A stretch of DNA of 64,000 nt from Chryseobacterium sp. CH21 (GCF_004119445.1 NZ_QICI01000073.1:1-64000); one strand, 5' to 3'. Positions 33,759 through 44,296 are shown, counted from the stretch's first letter. Made by a program: numbers and translations. The notes: a model not told the origin generated them from the sequence alone.

Positions 33759-34266
33759 AGAGAAATTAAAAGATATTAAGGCATTTGTATTTGATGTAGA
33801 CGGAGTTTTCACAGACGGAAGTGTTTATCTTCTTCCGGGAGGAAATATGTGCAGGGTAATGAATGTTCTGGACGGTTATGCCGTAGTAAAAGCATTAAAA
33901 AATAATTATCTGATTGGGGTTATCACGGGAGGAAATGATGAAATGGTAAAACACAGAATCAATTATCTAGGTATTCAGGATTACTACCCGAAGTCCCACA
34001 ACAAAATTGAAGATTTTGAGGATTTTAAGAAGAAATATAATCTTAAGAATGAAGAGATTCTGACTATGGGTGATGATCTTCCGGATATTCATATTATGGA
34101 AAGTTCAGCTATTGCAGCCTGTCCTGAAAATGCAGTTCCAGAGGTAAAAGGGATCTCCGATTATATTTCCCCGAAAAAAGGAGGAACAGGTGCTGTGCGT
34201 GATGTGATTGAACAGGTGATGAAAGTTCAGGGGAACTGGCATGACGATAATACTCAATCTGTATAA
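33748..34266 (+). CDS. KdsC-like HAD-family phosphatase
   Basis: The 172-residue protein has HAD motif I FDVDGVFTDG (Asp16, Asp18), motif II-like ITGG and motif III/IV MGDDLPD. It has no large cap, as in the C0 type of KDO-8-phosphate phosphatases, which make KDO for LPS. The overlap of 11 bases with the DUF2520 gene and a one-base overlap with maf (TAATG) imply a coupled operon. Confidence 0.88.
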   Translation: MSYKEKLKDIKAFVFDVDGVFTDGSVYLLPGGNMCRVMNVLDGYAVVKALKNNYLIGVITGGNDEMVKHRINYLGIQDYYPKSHNKIEDFEDFKKKYNLKNEEILTMGDDLPDIHIMESSAIAACPENAVPEVKGISDYISPKKGGTGAVRDVIEQVMKVQGNWHDDNTQSV

Positions 34267-34838
34267 TGAACGGTATGAAATTACTTTTAGCATCACAATC
34301 GCCAAGAAGAAAAGAACTACTTTCCAGCCTGGGTTTTGAATTTGAAGTGGTAAAAATAGACTGTGAGGAAATCATTCCGGACAATATTAAAATAGAGGAA
34401 GCCGCCGCTTATCTTTCTGATTTAAAAGCAGCTGCTTTTAGAAATCTGGAGGGTGATGAAGTTCTTTTAACCGCTGATACTGTAGTAGCTGTTGACGATC
34501 TCATCCTTGGAAAGCCTAAAGATGAAGTTGATGCATTCAACATGCTCAGAAGCCTTTCGGGAAGAACGCATCAGGTTTATACAGGGATAACAATTAAAAC
34601 TGCAAATAAAATTTTTACAGAAACAGATGTAGCCGATGTCACCCTTGATGAGCTTTCAGATGCGGAAATAAGCTATTACATTCAAAATTATAAACCTTTC
34701 GATAAAGCGGGCAGCTATGGTATTCAGGAATGGTTGGGAATGGCAAAAATCACTAATATGACAGGAAGTTTTTATACCATTATGGGACTTCCTACACATC
34801 TTGTTTACAAAATATTGAAAGAAATCTCTCTGATTTAA
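34266..34838 (+). CDS. Maf-family nucleotide pyrophosphatase
   Basis: The protein has 190 residues, or 187 from the second Met (MKLLLASQSPRRKELLSSLGF). It has the Maf signature ASQSPRRKELL, the EEAAAYLSDLKAAAF segment, LTADTVVAVDD (about 73-83), and DKAGSYGIQEWLG near the C-terminus. Maf proteins hydrolyse non-canonical or canonical NTPs to NMP and pyrophosphate and are linked to septum formation. It is third in the DUF2520-KdsC-Maf run. Confidence 0.93.
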   Translation: MNGMKLLLASQSPRRKELLSSLGFEFEVVKIDCEEIIPDNIKIEEAAAYLSDLKAAAFRNLEGDEVLLTADTVVAVDDLILGKPKDEVDAFNMLRSLSGRTHQVYTGITIKTANKIFTETDVADVTLDELSDAEISYYIQNYKPFDKAGSYGIQEWLGMAKITNMTGSFYTIMGLPTHLVYKILKEISLI

Positions 34839-34987
34839 TCGATTCTTGAAGTTTGGAATGTCTGTTAAAGTAAAAATAAAATATTTCCACAAGAAATATA
34901 AATATTATTCATTATAAAATTTTATTATTTTTACAAAATCATCAAACAGCTGATAATAAATAGAAGATTAGCGAGTTATATTGAATA

Positions 34988-37575
34988 ATGAAAAAGAATA
35001 TATTATTCCTTTTAGTGATATGCCTTGTTGCTTCCTGTGCTACTAAAACAAAAAAGCCGGAGCAGCGATCAAAACTGTTGAAAGGATTTTCCACATACTA
35101 CAACACCCTTTTTAATGCAAAAGATGCATTGAACAGTGAGTTTACAACCAGAGATAAAGGGCATAAAGACAATTTTTATGCACCTTATATTCCCATTCTC
35201 ACCTATGAAGACCAGCCTTTAGGTAGTGATCTTGGACAGTCTGAGGCTTTTGCCGAAAACTCTATGAGAATGGCTGAAGTAGCCAATAGACCTTCAGGAA
35301 GAGGCGATTCCGAAGCACCTAACAGGCCTGGAGGATCTTCAGGAAATGGACCTGCCAGACCTGATGGAGAACAGGGCAAAGGAGCCACTACCCTTGAAAT
35401 TGCGGAAGCAAAAGCTTTAAAAGCCATCAATAAATATTCTGTAACCAGAAATGGAGAAGAAAAAAACAAGACCATTTTTGATGCTTACATGATCCTTGCC
35501 CAAGCCAGAATTTATCGTGGTAAATCGCTGGAAGCCCTGGATGCTCTTAACTATGTTTTCACTCATATGAAAGATGATAAGAGGATTCCATTGGCAAGAA
35601 TTTATCAGGGCCTTGCCTATGACAAGATCAAAGATTATCACAGAGCACATGAAACTTTTGCTAAACTGAAAGGAGAAGACATCAATAAAAGCTATGCAAA
35701 ACTGCTAAGCATTTATTATGCTGAATCTTTGCTAGATGCCGGTAAAAAGGAAGAAGCAGCCAAAGAATTGGATGATGCTTTCGAACTGAACAGCAACAGA
35801 AAGCTTAAGAGCAGAATTGCTTACTTAAGAGGACAGGTTTTCGAAACCTTGGACAGAATGATAAAGCGAGAGAAAGCTATACAGCAGCTTATAAATATGC
35901 TAACGATTTCGAATTTGAAGTAAAGTCCCAGATTGCTATTGCCAAAACTTTTAATGGTAAAGGTGATTATGCGGGAGCAAAAAACTATCTGGAAGGCATC
36001 AGTAAAAAAGGAACTTACGGATCCAGAAAGAATGAATTTTACTATGCTTTAGGCTTAATGGCCAATAAGGCAGGGAAAAAAGATGAAGCACAACAGTTCT
36101 TCAGAAAATCCCTGTTTGAAAAAGTTTCTGACCCTCAGATTCGTGGATTGGCTTATTATGAAATCGGAAAAAGCTATCTGGAAAAAAATGATTACATCGG
36201 TGCAGGAAGTTATTATGATTCTGCACTTGCCGTAATGACTTATGAGCCTTCAAAAATCTTATTAAAAGACCAGTCAGAATACATCAAAAAGATATCCAAA
36301 AACTATTATCTTATCAAAAAGAATGATAGTATCCTTTCTTTGGCTAAGATGGATAATACACAGAAAACAGACTATTTTACGAAATATATTGCCAAATTAA
36401 AGATTAAAGAAGAGAAGGAAGAACAGGAAAGAAGACGTGCTGAAAGAAGCAAAGGATTTGATACCGGGGATTATAGTGCCAATTCTATTTTTGCCAATGG
36501 ATCTGCTAATGCTTTTGAGGATTTTGGAGTAACTACAAAATCATTTTACTTCAGCAACACCGGGACAGTAAGTAAAGGGACTTCCACATTTAAGCAGGTA
36601 TGGGGAGATCGTGCACTTGCCGACAACTGGCGATTTTCAAAGAAAATGTCTTCTATTGAGGATATGAAGAATGAAGCATTGGGAGTAACTTCTGCACCTA
36701 ATCCAAGACGTTTTGAGCCTGCCTATTACATTGAACAGATCCCAACAGATCAGGGTAAATTATCCCAGTTAAAAAAGGACAGAGACACTGCTTCTTTAGG
36801 TTTGGGAATTATGTATCAGAACTATTTTACCAACACTCCCCTAGCTACGAAAACGCTATATGACCTTGTAGACGTAAAACCGGAAGAAAAGGTAATGCTT
36901 CAGGCATTGTATGAGATTTTTGCTATGAATTATGAGAAAAATCCTCAAGCTTCTGAAAGAGCAAAACAAATTCTACTAACAGATTATCCATATACTTCCT
37001 ATGCTGAATTTGCAAGAAATCCTAAAAACAAAACTTTCGTAAAATCAACTGAAGAAGTTGAAAATGAATATAAAAAGGCCTATGCCCTGTTTGAATCCGA
37101 AAAATTTGCAGAAAGTAAAGATATCATAGATCAGACTATTCAGAAGTTTCCTAAAGATGCACTGGTTCCTAAATTATATTTATTAAATGCTTTTAACGCA
37201 GGAAAATCCAGTGGAAAAGAAGTTATGATTCTGCAGCTTGAACAGATTGCCCTGAATTATTCTAAAACGGCTGAAGGTGCAAGAGCTAAGGAAATGCTGA
37301 ATTATCTTAAAAGTGATCTAAGCTTTCAGGCTACAGATACTAAAGGAAATCCTATGCCGCAACAGCCTGATGGCAGACCCACTCAGCCTAATAGCCCTAA
37401 TGGAACAGGTATTCCACAAATGAATAACGGAAAAGTACAGAAACTGGAAAATGTAGATCTGCAGCAACAGACAGGTACTACTCCACCACAAACGAATCCT
37501 TCTCTACAAATGCAAAAGGATAAAAAAACAAACGAAAACAAACCACCGTCTGGCCCGCCGCCAAGACCTCAATAA
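34988..37575 (+). pseudogene. sprE: SprE/PorW-type TPR lipoprotein of type IX secretion, apparent frameshift
   Basis: A lipoprotein signal with a box ending VASCATK (Cys18) is followed by QRSKLLKGFSTYYNTLFNAKDAL, typical of SprE. A Gly/Pro-rich insert comes near residues 95-130, then TPR-like helices, and a C-terminal Gln/Pro-rich tail. The frame breaks at 35851-35852 (GG; one more G restores it) near residue 288: upstream ends in a wrong-frame tail at 35923, downstream runs on to 37575. Restored, the protein is about 862 residues, close to SprE of Flavobacterium (about 870). SprE/PorW is needed for gliding and type IX secretion. Confidence 0.82.
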
Positions 37576-37580
37576 AATAA

Positions 37581-37607
37581 AAAAGCGAAGATTTATTCTT
37601 CGCTTTT
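37581..37607. terminator. Bidirectional terminator overlapping the tsaB end
   Basis: An 11-bp stem AAAAGCGAAGA/TCTTCGCTTTT with a 5-base loop is followed by T-rich sequence. The tsaB stop codon (37593-37595) lies in the loop, so the hairpin encodes the last residues of TsaB and also ends the sprE transcript. Confidence 0.75.
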
Positions 37608-38273
37608 CTTTTTCTTTACGCCGTGGAAATCTTTGAGATAAAAAGGCTCAAAATAAGCCATATCTTCAAATTCCTTATTTTCTATTTTTTTCAGGGTCTT
37701 CCTGATAAGGTATTGGGAAGTTGGATAAACATTCTCATTAAAAACGGCATCAGGAAGGTTCAGTATCTCTTTTGCTTTCTTAGCCCCATCGCCTACAAAC
37801 AATATTTTTTTATCTCTGAATTCTTCAAAAGAAGTTTCATCTAAAATCTTAGCCTCTGTCTGTGACAATTCTTTTCCCGTATGACCGTCGTAAACGGCCG
37901 TATACACCTCCATTCTCCTCGCATCAACCAAAGGCACTACAAAGTCATAGTTATTGCCTAAAAAGGGCTCTATCATGCTTTCAAGAGAATTTACTGCAAC
38001 TAAAGGAACTTTGAGTCCGTAGCAAAATCCTTTTGCGGAGGCTGCACCAATTCTTAAACCCGTATAAGATCCGGGGCCTTTTCCTAAAGAAACGGCTTCG
38101 ATATCTTTAAGTGAGATTCCAGCTCCTTCCAAAGCCCATTCTACATAGGTATGAAGGCTTTCAGACTGTTTATAGTTTTCAGAAACTTCTTCACATAAGC
38201 ACAATAGTTTTTCATTGTCTGATACGGCTACCGAACAGTTTTTAGAAGAGGTTTCCAGATATAGAATTTTCAT
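37593..38273 (-). CDS. tsaB: tRNA threonylcarbamoyladenosine protein TsaB
   Basis: The 226-residue ASKHA-fold protein has YLETSSKNCSVAVSDN (5-20), LHTYVEWAL, VSLGKGPGSYTGLRIGAASAKGF (about 62-84) and VPLVDARRMEVYTAVYDG (about 113-130). TsaB is the non-catalytic partner of TsaD in making t6A37 in tRNA. The C-terminus ends KKKSEE inside the terminator stem. Confidence 0.94.
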   Translation of the reverse strand: MKILYLETSSKNCSVAVSDNEKLLCLCEEVSENYKQSESLHTYVEWALEGAGISLKDIEAVSLGKGPGSYTGLRIGAASAKGFCYGLKVPLVAVNSLESMIEPFLGNNYDFVVPLVDARRMEVYTAVYDGHTGKELSQTEAKILDETSFEEFRDKKILFVGDGAKKAKEILNLPDAVFNENVYPTSQYLIRKTLKKIENKEFEDMAYFEPFYLKDFHGVKKKKSEE

Positions 38274-38355
38274 TTTTTTGTTTTAAGCTAAACTGCAATA
38301 TTGCAAAAAACAATCTTGCTTTTAATATTCTGCAAATTTAATCCATTATTTTGGA

Positions 38356-39105
38356 CTATTTTCTATAAATCGTTCTTGGATCTGCCTGTGCACTGGGATA
38401 GATGGTCATATCTGAAATCGTAACGTGTTTCGGGGCATTTACGCAATAAGCAATGGCATCTGCAATATCTTCTGCTTTTAAAGGTTCATAACCTGCATAT
38501 ACCGTTGAAGCCCTCTCACTGTCACCTTTGAATCTTATCAATGAGAAATCTGTTTCTACAGCTCCCGGCTGAATATTGGTTACTTTGATACCAAACTCAG
38601 TAAGTTCCAGTCTCATCCCTTCCGAAATAACGTCTACTGCTTTTTTCGTTGCACAGTACACTACTCCATTGGTGTAAGTTTGCCTGGCTGCTACAGAACT
38701 GATATTTACAATATGACCTAAATTTTTAGTTTTCATAATGGGGATTATCATTTTGGAAACATAAAGTAAGCCCTTTACATTTCCGTCAATCATGGAATCC
38801 CAGTCATCCGTCTTACCAGCTGAAAGTGGATCTAATCCGTGAGCATTCCCGGCATTATTGATCAGAACATCAATCTCTTTCCAGTTTTCAGGAAGCGAAT
38901 TGATGGCGGTTTCCACTTCTTCAAGATTGCTAACATCAAACTTCAAACTAAATATTTCGGTATATTGAGATAGCTCAGATTTTACAGCTTCCAGCACCTC
39001 GCTCCTTCTTCCGCAGATAATGATTCTGTTTCCTTGTTTTGCAAGAAGCTCTGCAGTAGATTTACCTATTCCGGAAGTAGCTCCGGTAATTAATATTGTC
39101 TTCAT
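38356..39105 (-). CDS. Short-chain dehydrogenase (YdfG-like)
   Basis: The 249-residue SDR has GATSGIG (7-13), NNAGNAHGL (about 86-94), the active Ser-Tyr-Lys in NISSVAARQTYTNGVVYCATK (about 134-154) and the IQPGAVETDF turn. The pattern is of the NADP-dependent YdfG/serine dehydrogenase type that acts on 3-hydroxy acids. The exact substrate is not deducible. Confidence 0.9.
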   Translation of the reverse strand: MKTILITGATSGIGKSTAELLAKQGNRIIICGRRSEVLEAVKSELSQYTEIFSLKFDVSNLEEVETAINSLPENWKEIDVLINNAGNAHGLDPLSAGKTDDWDSMIDGNVKGLLYVSKMIIPIMKTKNLGHIVNISSVAARQTYTNGVVYCATKKAVDVISEGMRLELTEFGIKVTNIQPGAVETDFSLIRFKGDSERASTVYAGYEPLKAEDIADAIAYCVNAPKHVTISDMTIYPSAQADPRTIYRK

Positions 39106-39116
39106 AATATGATTTA

Positions 39117-39488
39117 TTAATTGGCATCAAAGGCCTGAAAAGCATCTTTGATATGGTCAATAATTAAGTTTTTATTTTCATCGGGAAGAACGGAAATGAT
39201 ATCAAATCTGACTTCGTTATCTTTATTACATTCTTCCAGATAATGATTGGCTGCAGAAACAATAGATTTTATTTTAGTTTTGGTTACCGCTTCCTGTGGC
39301 AGCATAAACGCATCAGTAGATCTCGCCTTCACTTCGAGAACAATAATCAGATTGTCTTTTTCAGCAATGATATCAATCTCAGCTTTCTGAAAACGGAAGT
39401 TTCTGACCAGGATTTTATAGCCATTTTTCTGAAGATATTCAGTGGCTATATTTTCTGCTATTTTTCCAAAATCGTTATGGTGAGCCAT
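39117..39488 (-). CDS. YraN family (UPF0102) nuclease-like protein
   Basis: The 123-residue protein has GKIAENIATEYLQKNGYKIL and the endonuclease-like core AEIDIIAEKDNLIIVLEVKAR (about 37-57), with the Asp and Glu-x-Lys of a restriction-endonuclease fold. YraN-type proteins are Holliday-junction-resolvase-like, with unclear function. It lies 11 bases upstream of the SDR gene on the same strand. Confidence 0.93.
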   Translation of the reverse strand: MAHHNDFGKIAENIATEYLQKNGYKILVRNFRFQKAEIDIIAEKDNLIIVLEVKARSTDAFMLPQEAVTKTKIKSIVSAANHYLEECNKDNEVRFDIISVLPDENKNLIIDHIKDAFQAFDAN

Positions 39489-39531
39489 ATTGTTATGTTT
39501 AAGAGTTTGGAGATAGGAGAGTGATGCTATT

Positions 39532-40461
39532 TTAAAAATCGATCTTTACTTTAGCACCTACCTTCATTGTAACGTCTGCACCGATTAAAAGGGGTCTGTT
39601 GTCTTTAATATGTCCATTCGGAAAGGCGAATGCGACAGGGAATTCATATTTTGAAATTCTGTCTGAGATCAGTTTGTAGGCAAATTTATCAAAGCTTTCT
39701 TCGTAACTTTTATTTTCCTTTTCATCTCCCATATTGGTCATTCCACCCACGATCAATCCTTTAATTTTATTGAATACCCCTGCCAGTTCCAGACTCATGA
39801 TCATACGGTCCAGTGCATAGAAGTTTTCTCCGATATCTTCGATAAACAAAATTTTATCTTTAAAGTCGAAAGAATATTTGGTTCCTAAAAGGGCATAAAT
39901 AAGGGCTAAATTACCTCCAACCAATTCTCCTTCAATATTCCCTTCTTTATTGAATTGGTGAGATTCCAGAGTATATTTTGGTTTTTTACCTTTCAGAATA
40001 TCAAAAATCAGATCATAGCTATCATCTGTAACCCCAAAACTGGATGTTTTGATCGTCTGTCCATGAATGGAAATAAATCCTTTCTTCAACAGGTAAGTTT
40101 GGATGACTGTATTATCGGAATAGCCAATGTACCATTTCGGGTTTTCTGTAAAGTTTTTCAATTTCAGATGCTGAATCAGGTGCTGGCATCCGTAACCTCC
40201 TCTGGAAGCCCATACAGCCCTGATATCTTTATCATTTAAAGCCCAGTTGATATCTTTTATTCTTTCCTTTTCTGTTCCGGCGTAGTTATATCCGTTTGAA
40301 AATTTGGTATAAAGGTGCTCTCCGAGAATGGGTTCAAAACCTTTATTTTTAATCATTTCTATTCCCTTTTCCAGTTGAGAGGCATCTACCGCTCCTGCAG
40401 GGGAAATAACAGCTATTTTGTCTCCTTTTTTAAGAGACTTCGGAAAGATCATTTTTTTCAT
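39532..40461 (-). CDS. LD-carboxypeptidase, S66 family
   Basis: The 309-residue protein shows S66 features: GDKIAVISPAGAVD near 13-26, AVWASRGGYGCQHLIQHL, the nucleophile region YIGYSDNTV (Ser in the GYSD turn), then GNLALIYALLGT and LFIEDIGENFYALDRM. The enzyme cleaves the terminal D-alanine from muropeptides in wall recycling and is cytosolic. It overlaps the LysE-type gene by 4 bases. Confidence 0.93.
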   Translation of the reverse strand: MKKMIFPKSLKKGDKIAVISPAGAVDASQLEKGIEMIKNKGFEPILGEHLYTKFSNGYNYAGTEKERIKDINWALNDKDIRAVWASRGGYGCQHLIQHLKLKNFTENPKWYIGYSDNTVIQTYLLKKGFISIHGQTIKTSSFGVTDDSYDLIFDILKGKKPKYTLESHQFNKEGNIEGELVGGNLALIYALLGTKYSFDFKDKILFIEDIGENFYALDRMIMSLELAGVFNKIKGLIVGGMTNMGDEKENKSYEESFDKFAYKLISDRISKYEFPVAFAFPNGHIKDNRPLLIGADVTMKVGAKVKIDF

Positions 40462-41144
40462 TTTGTTTTTTGATATTTTACTTCTTTTTTCTCTGCTTCT
40501 TCCAGTTGTTTTTCAAATTGATTGAACTTTTTGAAACTCTGCAGGAAGATGAAGAAACTGAAGACAATAAGAATACAGCCAACAACTCTTCTGATCTGGT
40601 TGGCTAGTTTTTGTGTTAATTTATCGTGAAACTGCTTGGCAAGAAATATCTTGGCAAGATCTATTGAAAGGTAAGTGGCTAGTACTATGCCTATGTATAA
40701 AATAAAGCTGCTGGTGTCCGGATATTGATTCCTTACGGAAATTACCGTTACCAGCCAGAAAAGGATGACTCCTACATTCAAAAGGTTAAAGAAAAAGCCA
40801 TTGAAAAATGTTTTGATATAATTCTGGCCAATAATTCTTTCTTCGCCAGGCAAATGCATCTTTGTTTTGGTAACCAGCATTACAATTCCGTAGATAAAAA
40901 TAAGTATAGAAGTGATTCTATAAAACCCGGGATGTTTATCTATTAAACTTACAATATCTGTACTGGCATAATAGGCTGCCACAATACATAATAAATCTGC
41001 AGTAATCACTCCAAGATCTAATGAAAGCGCATGCTTCGGGCCTCTGGAAAAGCTGGTTTCAATTAAAAGGAAAAATATAGGTCCTATAAAAACCAGGCTC
41101 AGCATAAATCCTAATATGATGGCAGATAGTACAAGTTCTAGCAT
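40458..41144 (-). CDS. LysE-family transporter
   Basis: The 228-residue membrane protein has about six hydrophobic segments, starting LVLSAIILGFMLSLVFIGPIFFLL. It includes the LysE-type run IETSFSRGPKHALSLDLGVITADLLC (in two parts) and a charged C-terminus of about 30 residues. Family members export amino acids or related small molecules. The substrate here is unknown. It is cotranscribed with the LD-carboxypeptidase (ATGA overlap). Confidence 0.88.
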   Translation of the reverse strand: MLELVLSAIILGFMLSLVFIGPIFFLLIETSFSRGPKHALSLDLGVITADLLCIVAAYYASTDIVSLIDKHPGFYRITSILIFIYGIVMLVTKTKMHLPGEERIIGQNYIKTFFNGFFFNLLNVGVILFWLVTVISVRNQYPDTSSFILYIGIVLATYLSIDLAKIFLAKQFHDKLTQKLANQIRRVVGCILIVFSFFIFLQSFKKFNQFEKQLEEAEKKEVKYQKTK

Positions 41145-41321
41145 TAAGTGGGGTTTAAAAATGAATAAAATTCATTTCGTTTTATACAAAGTTATACTTT
41201 ATGATTTAATTATTCAATAAAGTTGTGATATATCAAGTGGATTTTAAGGAGAGTTTAATGTAAAATTTTTAAAGAAAATAGGATAGGAGAGTGTATTCAA
41301 AAGTTTTTGCATTAAAAAACA

Positions 41322-41353
41322 AAAGGCCGAATGTTATTAAACAATCAGCCTTT
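41322..41353 (-). terminator. Terminator of rnr
   Basis: On the minus strand AAAGGCTGA and TCGGCCTTT (41345-41353 and 41322-41330) form a stem with one G-U pair and an inner TGTT/AACA helix. A T-rich tract follows. Confidence 0.75.
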
Positions 41354-41370
41354 CTATAATTTTGTCTTAT

Positions 41371-43524
41371 TTATTCTACAATCTTGAAATCAAGCTGTTT
41401 CTGAATAAGATTTGCTTTTACCACTTTGATCTGAACTTCATCTCCCAACTGGTATTTGTTTCCGTGTCTTATTCCGTATACGGCGTGACTTTTTGCATCA
41501 TACATATATGAATCGTCTACGAGATCTCTAAGCTTGATCAGACCTTCAGCTCCGTTTTCAGGGATTTCTACCCAGAAACCAAATTCTGCAACTCCGGAAA
41601 TCACACCTTTGAAAGTTTCCCCTAGGTGTTTTTCCATGAATTTCACCTGCATAAATTTGATGGAGTCTCTTTCCGCATCTGCTGCCAGTCTTTCCATGGC
41701 GCTGCAGTGTTTTGCTTTGTCCTCAAGTTCTCCTCTGTTTGGAGATTTTCCTCCGTCCAGATAATGCTGAAGAAGACGATGCGCCAATAAATCCGGATAA
41801 CGACGGATAGGAGAGGTAAAGTGGCTGTAATATTCGAAACCAAGACCGTAGTGGCCAATCGGTTCTGTAGAATATACGGCTTTACTCATACTTCGCATCG
41901 CAAGGGTTTCAATCATATTTTCTTCGCCTTTTCCTTTTACATCGTGAAGAAGTTTATTCAAAGATTCAGCCACCTTTTTGGTATTGGCAAGATTCATTTT
42001 ATATCCGAAAGTAGCCACAAAATCTCTCAAAGATTCCAATTTTGCAGGATCCGGATCATCGTGAACCCTGTAAATAAATGTATTGTTGGTGATCTCATCT
42101 TTTCTTGAAAGGGATACAAATTCTGATACTTTTTTATTGGCTAAAAGCATGAATTCTTCGATCAGGTGATTGGAGTCTTTGCTTATTTTAAAGTAAACAC
42201 CAATCGGCTCATTATTTTCATCCAGGTTGAATCTTACTTCACTTCTGTCAAAAGTAATCGCACCTTTTCTGATACGTTCATGACGTAAAATTTTAGCTAA
42301 CTTATCAAGTGTATTGATTTCTTCCGCAAGATCTCCCTGCCCGGATTCAATACGTTCCTGAGCTTCCTCATAGGTAAATCTTCTGTCTGAATGGATAACC
42401 GTTCTTCCAAACCACTGCTTCTGAATTTCTGCATTATCATTCAGTTCAAAAACAGCAGAAAAAGTATATTTATCTTCATTCGGACGAAGAGAACAAACAT
42501 CATTACTCAAAACTTCAGGAAGCATCGGTACCACCCTGTCTACAAGATATACCGAAGTAGCTCTCTTATATGCTTCATCATCCAAGATTGTTCCCGGAAC
42601 TACATAATGAGATACATCTGCAATATGAACCCCGATTTCCCAGTTTCCATTTTCCAGTTTTCTTATGGATAAAGCATCATCGAAATCTTTTGCATCCTTC
42701 GGGTCAATCGTAAATGTACAGATGTTACGCATATCCCAACGCTTTGTAACCTCTTCATCCGTAATACTTCTGTCTATTTTATCTGCATCAGCTTCTACTT
42801 CTGATGGAAATTCATAAGGCAGACCATATTCCGCAAGGATAGAGTGGATTTCCGTTTCATGTTCTCCTGGTGCACCCAATACCTGAATGATTTCTCCTTC
42901 CGGATTTTTATCTCCCGGTTTCCATTCTGTCATTTTTACAATGACCTTATCTCCATCTTCCGCTGTACTGAATTTTCCTTTCGGAATAAAGATATCTGTG
43001 TTGATTGATTTTTTATCACAAACCACAAACCCAAATTCCTTATGAGTAACCTTCTGAAAGGTTCCTACAAATTCAGTTCTGCTACGTTCTAAAACCTCCA
43101 GAACAGAGCCTTCTAATTTCTTTCCTTTATAATGATAAGTTATAATAAGAACCTTATCTCCTTGCAGGGCATCCTTCACATTTTTGGCGTGAACGAAGAC
43201 ATCATCTTCCAATCCTTCCACTTTAACGTAAGCATTTCCGCTTTGGTTGAAATCAATAATTCCGGTAAGCGTTCCTGCAATTTTCAGGTTCACGATATAT
43301 TTTCCTTTTTCTACTTCTTTGATCTTTTCAGATCCCTGAAGTTTGTGCAATGCCTGGATCACAAGTTCCCTTTGTCTTGGATTTTTGTAATCTATTCCGT
43401 CAGCGATCTGCTTATAATTATAAATTTTAGATGAATTTGCATTCATAAAACGGAGGATCAATCTTCCGATCTCCATCATTTTTAAATCATTTTTATGACT
43501 TATATATTTTCTTTTTTTTGGCAT
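41371..43524 (-). CDS. rnr: Ribonuclease R
   Basis: The 717-residue RNase II-family exonuclease has N-terminal winged-helix and two cold-shock/OB domains (about 1-215). The RNB catalytic domain follows (FTIDPKDAKDFDDALSI with its aspartates, near 273-289, and TSPIRRYPDLLAHRLL near 573-588), then a C-terminal S1 domain (LGETFKGVISGVAEFGFWVEI). It degrades structured RNA 3' to 5'. The usual lysine-rich tail is missing. Monocistronic, with a terminator directly after it. Confidence 0.96.
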   Translation of the reverse strand: MPKKRKYISHKNDLKMMEIGRLILRFMNANSSKIYNYKQIADGIDYKNPRQRELVIQALHKLQGSEKIKEVEKGKYIVNLKIAGTLTGIIDFNQSGNAYVKVEGLEDDVFVHAKNVKDALQGDKVLIITYHYKGKKLEGSVLEVLERSRTEFVGTFQKVTHKEFGFVVCDKKSINTDIFIPKGKFSTAEDGDKVIVKMTEWKPGDKNPEGEIIQVLGAPGEHETEIHSILAEYGLPYEFPSEVEADADKIDRSITDEEVTKRWDMRNICTFTIDPKDAKDFDDALSIRKLENGNWEIGVHIADVSHYVVPGTILDDEAYKRATSVYLVDRVVPMLPEVLSNDVCSLRPNEDKYTFSAVFELNDNAEIQKQWFGRTVIHSDRRFTYEEAQERIESGQGDLAEEINTLDKLAKILRHERIRKGAITFDRSEVRFNLDENNEPIGVYFKISKDSNHLIEEFMLLANKKVSEFVSLSRKDEITNNTFIYRVHDDPDPAKLESLRDFVATFGYKMNLANTKKVAESLNKLLHDVKGKGEENMIETLAMRSMSKAVYSTEPIGHYGLGFEYYSHFTSPIRRYPDLLAHRLLQHYLDGGKSPNRGELEDKAKHCSAMERLAADAERDSIKFMQVKFMEKHLGETFKGVISGVAEFGFWVEIPENGAEGLIKLRDLVDDSYMYDAKSHAVYGIRHGNKYQLGDEVQIKVVKANLIQKQLDFKIVE

Positions 43525-43861
43525 GTTAATTTTCTTTTTAATTAATTTGGTCTTATTTCAAATAAAACCTTTTTCTAAATCTTTCCCCATTCATTCCTTT
43601 ATATAGGTTATTCAATTTCATCATTAGATTCTTTCCGTACATCATCAGAAATTATCTTTCAGTTTACTTAGAACGGGAGCTTTAGTTTTGTATAAATTTA
43701 ATACAATTCTCGAGAAGAAAAGAGAAAAACCTTCTATTAAATATATTTCAAATATAAGAAAGGCTTTAGAGAATAATAGAGTGTAATTTCTATTGGACAC
43801 TGCAAATGTACGAATAAAAAATAAATAAGGCTTGTAATATGATTTACAAGCCTTATTATAT
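43525..43861. other. Intergenic region upstream of rnr
   Basis: This 337-bp AT-rich region has no credible gene. It holds the rpiB terminator at its right end and presumably the rnr promoter. I see no other structure that stands out. Confidence 0.4.
43824..43857 (-). terminator. Terminator of rpiB
   Basis: A 14-bp perfect stem AATAAGGCTTGTAA/TTACAAGCCTTATT has a 6-base loop and lies directly past the rpiB stop. A T-rich tract follows on the minus strand. Confidence 0.85.
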
Positions 43862-44296
43862 TTAGCAAACTACAATTTTATCAACCCTGTTCTGGTGTCT
43901 TCCACCTTCAAAGTCTGTTGAAAGAAATTTATCTACAATTTCAATCGCCAGTTCTTTTGATATAAATCTTGCCGGCATTGAAATCATATTGGCATCATTA
44001 TGCTGTCTTGCCAGGGTTGCAATCTCCGGCATCCAGCATAAAGCACATCTTATTTTCTGGTGTTTGTTCGCAGTGATCTGAACCCCGTTTCCGCTTCCGC
44101 AGATCAGAATTCCCAGCTCATTTTCTCCGTTTTCCACAGAGGTTGCAGCAGGGTGTACAAAGTCCGGATAATCCACACTGTTTGTGGAAAACGTGCCAAA
44201 ATCCTGAACTTCAAAACGTTCTGAAAGGTAGTTCTTAACAATCTCCTTATATTCATAGCCTGCATGGTCCGCTGCGATAGCAATTTTTCTTTTCAT
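43862..44296 (-). CDS. rpiB: Ribose-5-phosphate isomerase B
   Basis: The 144-residue protein has IAIAADHAGYEYKEIV (5-20), VDYPDFVHPAA, GILICGSGNGVQITANK (with the catalytic cysteine near 71) and HNDANMISMPARFIS. RpiB interconverts ribose-5-phosphate and ribulose-5-phosphate in the pentose phosphate pathway. Its coding sequence holds three DnaA-box-like words (see the candidate origin entry). Confidence 0.96.
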   Translation of the reverse strand: MKRKIAIAADHAGYEYKEIVKNYLSERFEVQDFGTFSTNSVDYPDFVHPAATSVENGENELGILICGSGNGVQITANKHQKIRCALCWMPEIATLARQHNDANMISMPARFISKELAIEIVDKFLSTDFEGGRHQNRVDKIVVC

